Assembly: GCA_937874755.1 (NCBI GenBank)
Contig: CALNBC010000003.1
Span: forward strand, 1-9,319
Reading direction: 5' to 3'
Origin: an uncultured Clostridia bacterium
GTDB lineage: Bacteria > Bacillota > Clostridia > Christensenellales > CALWSW01
Length of the DNA stretch: 9,319 bases
Shown: piece by piece, positions 7,363 through 9,319 of the stretch
How positions within the stretch are numbered: position 1 is the stretch's first letter
Layout: the number at the start of each line of letters is the position of its first letter
Translations under genes and position numbers: made by a program
Notes under the pieces: generated by a model
Seen by the model: only the letters and a program-made list of their open reading frames with translations
What the model was told of the DNA's origin: nothing
Database searches by the model: none

Positions 7363-7380
7363 ATTCTGATTTAACAGAAT
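7363..7380. repeat. Short inverted repeat in the tRNA leader
   Basis: ATTCTG and CAGAAT are perfect inverted copies separated by six bases, about 10 bases upstream of the mature tRNA 5' end. The precursor could fold a small AT-rich hairpin here. It is too weak for a terminator, and its purpose, if any, is unknown. Confidence 0.4.
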
Positions 7381-7420
7381 TATTGAGAAAGACAGGCAAT
7401 CGCCCAAATACAACAAAAGC

Positions 7421-7449
7421 ATTGTACATCAATTTGTGAACATCGTCAA
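7421..7449 (-). promoter_or_regulatory. Sigma-A promoter of the tRNA-Arg gene
   Basis: On the minus strand TTGACG (complement of 7444-7449) and TACAAT (complement of 7421-7426) are exactly 17 bases apart, each matching consensus in five of six positions. The -10 box lies 68 bases before the mature tRNA, leaving a leader of about 60 bases for RNase P to remove. Confidence 0.85.
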
Positions 7450-7454
7450 GAATA

Positions 7455-7477
7455 AAGCGGCGGGGCGGCCGCCGCTT
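7455..7477 (-). terminator. GC-rich perfect hairpin, candidate terminator upstream of the tRNA promoter
   Basis: AAGCGGCGG and CCGCCGCTT pair perfectly over nine bases around a five-base loop. Read on the minus strand the stem is followed by TATTCTTG, making a T-rich run from the stem end, and the tRNA -35 box begins five bases on. It could stop antisense read-through, for example from spoIIE, before the tRNA. On the plus strand the following bases (GTAAATTG) do not look like a terminator tail. A protein-binding site is an alternative. Confidence 0.5.
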
Positions 7478-7562
7478 GTAAATTGCATGTTTAATTGCCC
7501 ACCATAAACAGTGCACTTAAGCTGCAAATTACTCAATCGAATTTGAGCATAATCGTGGGTAA

Positions 7563-7576
7563 CGATAGCGTTATCG
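7563..7576. promoter_or_regulatory. Small inverted repeat next to a CATAAT -10-like box
   Basis: CGATA and TATCG flank GCGT, and CATAAT (7580-7585, five of six matches to the -10 consensus) follows four bases later, 23 bases before the lipoprotein start. No convincing -35 box is seen at 16-18 bases, so this could be a regulated promoter with an operator or simply chance. Confidence 0.3.
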
Positions 7577-7607
7577 GAACATAATAGCAGGTAAAGGAGA
7601 GATGCTC

Positions 7608-8375
7608 ATGAAGAAATCAATTATCGCCGCCGTGTGCACAACGGCGGTTCTTGCTTGTGTTAGTGCGTGCAAAAACGAAGAAGTGCCTAAAAAAGGTGTT
7701 CCGCAAAGCCAAAGCCCTACCGCGTCGCCCATAGTGAGCGGTGTGCCGCAGCTGCAGAGTACGCCGGAGACGGCGATAGCCGAAGGAAAGCCGTCACCTA
7801 ACGAGCCGGCAGGGGAGACAACAAAACCGCCGCAAAATCCAGACACAAATCCGGCGACCTTTTCCACCCGCATGACGTACGAGGAGCTGGTGGCGGACGA
7901 TGGCGGCAGGGAGGAGCTCAGAGAGCTTCCAAAGGACGACGGTTATACAATCGAAGTAGACTTGACGAACTGCATCGTTACGGTGTTCGCCCCGGACGGA
8001 AGTACCGCGCTTCAGGCACTCTGCACAGTAGGGAAGGAGGAAACGCCGACACCCTCGGGGGAATTCAAAATGGGCAAGCAGAGGGAGAGGTTCGGCATAT
8101 TTGATAAATACGATTGCTATGCCCAGTACTGGAGCCAAATCGACGGGGAGATATTTTTCCACTCGGTGCTGTACGACGAGCCGGACGGAGACACTCTGAT
8201 AAAGGGAACGTATAAAAACCTCGGCAGGAGTACATCTCACGGATGTGTCAGACTGACCGTCCCCGACGCGAAATGGATATACGAAAACGTTGGCGTGGGT
8301 AGCAAGGTGATAGTACACGAAAAGGAAGAAGATAAAGAGTTGAAGAAGCTGCTCAAGCTCCCCAAAGCCGATTGA
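7608..8375 (+). CDS. Lipoprotein L,D-transpeptidase (YkuD domain)
   Basis: A 255-residue exported enzyme expected to form or remodel peptidoglycan cross-links on the outer face of the membrane. The signal peptide begins MKKSIIAAV and ends in the lipobox VSAC, giving lipidated C21; VLAC17 is a weaker alternative. Residues ~22-85 are a low-complexity linker rich in Pro, Ser, Thr and Glu, suited to spanning into the wall. The YkuD domain covers ~112-238, with TPTPSGEF (147-153), FFHSV (H185) and the catalytic motif STSHGCVRL (H211, C213, R215), all intact. ATG 7608 is preferred because AAGGAG (7594-7599) lies eight bases before it; the in-frame ATG at 7602 would be only two bases away. The downstream gene, spoIIE, converges on it. 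A sporulation or cell-envelope role is possible but not shown. Confidence 0.9.
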   Translation: MKKSIIAAVCTTAVLACVSACKNEEVPKKGVPQSQSPTASPIVSGVPQLQSTPETAIAEGKPSPNEPAGETTKPPQNPDTNPATFSTRMTYEELVADDGGREELRELPKDDGYTIEVDLTNCIVTVFAPDGSTALQALCTVGKEETPTPSGEFKMGKQRERFGIFDKYDCYAQYWSQIDGEIFFHSVLYDEPDGDTLIKGTYKNLGRSTSHGCVRLTVPDAKWIYENVGVGSKVIVHEKEEDKELKKLLKLPKAD

Positions 8376-8384
8376 AAATGCTTT

Positions 8385-9319
8385 TTAAGACTCTAAGCCG
8401 CCTATAACCCGGGCGGCGACTACGGTCATGTCGTCCTTGCAGTCCCGGGCAGCGGCGGCGTCCGCAAGGCATATAGCCGCGCCGTTGGGGTCGCCGCAGG
8501 CGCAGGTGGCGGCCAGCGAAGGCAGTTCGGAGCCTAGGGCGTCGTAAATTCCGTCGCTGACGAATATCAGCCAATCGCCTTCTTTGAGGGTGAAGGATTG
8601 GCGTTCGGGGGGAGCTTCGTCGAGTATGCCCAAGGGTAGCGAATCGCCGGAAATCAGCGTTACTCCGTTTGCGCTTATCCACACGGTGGGTGCTGCGGAT
8701 TGCTTCGCAACTTCGCATTTTCCCGAAACGAGGTCGATGGTGCAGCAATCGAGGGTAGTGAACATATCTTCCTCAGAGCGGAGGGCGAGCAATCGGTTGA
8801 CGGAGGACAGCGTTGACATCAGGTCTACCCCGGCGCGCAGCAGCTTCGAAAGCAGGGCAATGGCGTCGCTGCTTTCCCGTGCCGCTTTTTTGCCCGTACC
8901 CATTCCGTCAGAAATGGCGATAAGGTATCTTCCGTCCGGGAGACCTTCGGCGAGAGCTGTGTCGCCGGATACTTCCCCGACGGATTTCTTTGCGATTCCG
9001 GCGTGTATCTCCAGCGTGCGCGCTTCCTCGTATACTGCGACGCAACGACCGTCCTTGCATCTTCTGCCCGCGATGCGCATAGTCTGCCCGCAAGCTTCGG
9101 AAACGGCGCGTTGCATTCGGCTGTCGCACTGGTTTGAGCAGCGGCTGCAGGAAACCGTCACAGAAAGTCTGCCGCCTACACGCTGGGCGATCACGTCCTC
9201 CGCGGGAGTGAGCGCCGCAAGTAGCCGGGCGAGTATGTCGCTCTCCAGCTTGTCGTCAAAGCGCACCTCGGACACAATCCGCTTTGCCAGTGTGTCCACC
9301 ACAGAGGCGACCCCCACCA
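8385..9319 (-). CDS. spoIIE: Stage II sporulation protein E, C-terminal part (start outside window)
   Basis: The last 311 or so codons of SpoIIE, the membrane PPM-type serine phosphatase that dephosphorylates SpoIIAA to release sigma-F in the forespore and also acts at the asymmetric septum. The frame is open to the right edge, so the ten-pass membrane domain and the start lie beyond it; the GTG at 9317 is internal. Counting from that GTG, residues 1-110 are the end of the regulatory region with the clustered cysteines C57, C60, C64, C76, C87 and C92. The catalytic domain follows with all four metal aspartates: SGDT (D119), SDGMGTG (D137), VSDGI (D255) and KDDMT (D295). The motifs LLRAGVDLMSTL and RSEEDMFTTLD are typical of SpoIIE rather than RsbU. 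The stop is TAA, 9 bases from the stop of the convergent lipoprotein gene. This is the best evidence in the window that the organism forms endospores. Confidence 0.95.
   Translation of the reverse strand, partial: VGVASVVDTLAKRIVSEVRFDDKLESDILARLLAALTPAEDVIAQRVGGRLSVTVSCSRCSNQCDSRMQRAVSEACGQTMRIAGRRCKDGRCVAVYEEARTLEIHAGIAKKSVGEVSGDTALAEGLPDGRYLIAISDGMGTGKKAARESSDAIALLSKLLRAGVDLMSTLSSVNRLLALRSEEDMFTTLDCCTIDLVSGKCEVAKQSAAPTVWISANGVTLISGDSLPLGILDEAPPERQSFTLKEGDWLIFVSDGIYDALGSELPSLAATCACGDPNGAAICLADAAAARDCKDDMTVVAARVIGGLES

Noticed and set aside
8364..8386. Possible terminator AAAGC...GCTTTTT between the convergent genes
   Set aside because: The stem is five AT-rich pairs around an 11-base loop inside coding sequence; too weak to call as a terminator.

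Overview
The window looks like chromosome from an endospore-forming, moderately GC-rich member of the Clostridia (Firmicutes). The evidence is the C-terminal half of a genuine SpoIIE phosphatase at the right edge, strong AGGAGG-type ribosome binding sites with frequent GTG starts, a tRNA-Arg(CCU) gene with encoded CCA, and a lipoprotein-type YkuD L,D-transpeptidase. The species cannot be named from the sequence.

Left part (1-6642, all + strand): four closely spaced genes that look like one transcription unit. (1) The 3' end of a AAA+ ATPase of the type found in extracellular contractile injection system (eCIS) clusters; the gene is cut by the window start. (2) A 983-residue membrane protein that joins an NHL-like propeller ectodomain, a Cache-like ectodomain and a full MFS transporter in one chain. 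(3) A GNAT-type acetyltransferase with a C-terminal cysteine cluster. (4) A Cache-HAMP-PPM (SpoIIE/RsbU-like)-HATPase protein. In this last protein three of the four metal-binding aspartates of the phosphatase fold, and the N, G1 and G2 boxes of the ATPase fold, are replaced although the reading frame is intact. It reads as a double pseudoenzyme. The gaps between the genes are 50, 27 and 21 bases. The sensor regions of proteins 2 and 4 resemble each other, so the two may answer to related signals.

Right part (6643-9319): ordinary core genes. A free-standing DUF503/YlxP-family gene (+) has its own candidate promoter. A tRNA-Arg(CCU) gene (-) has a near-consensus sigma-A promoter and a hairpin/T-tract terminator. 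A lipoprotein with a YkuD catalytic domain (+) converges with spoIIE (-), leaving only 9 bases between their stop codons.

The main candidate for an undescribed system is the left unit: an injection-system-type ATPase tied to a sensor-transporter fusion, an acetyltransferase and a membrane pseudophosphatase. A functional link to an injection system is inferred only from gene order and from the type of ATPase, because the structural genes would lie outside the window.
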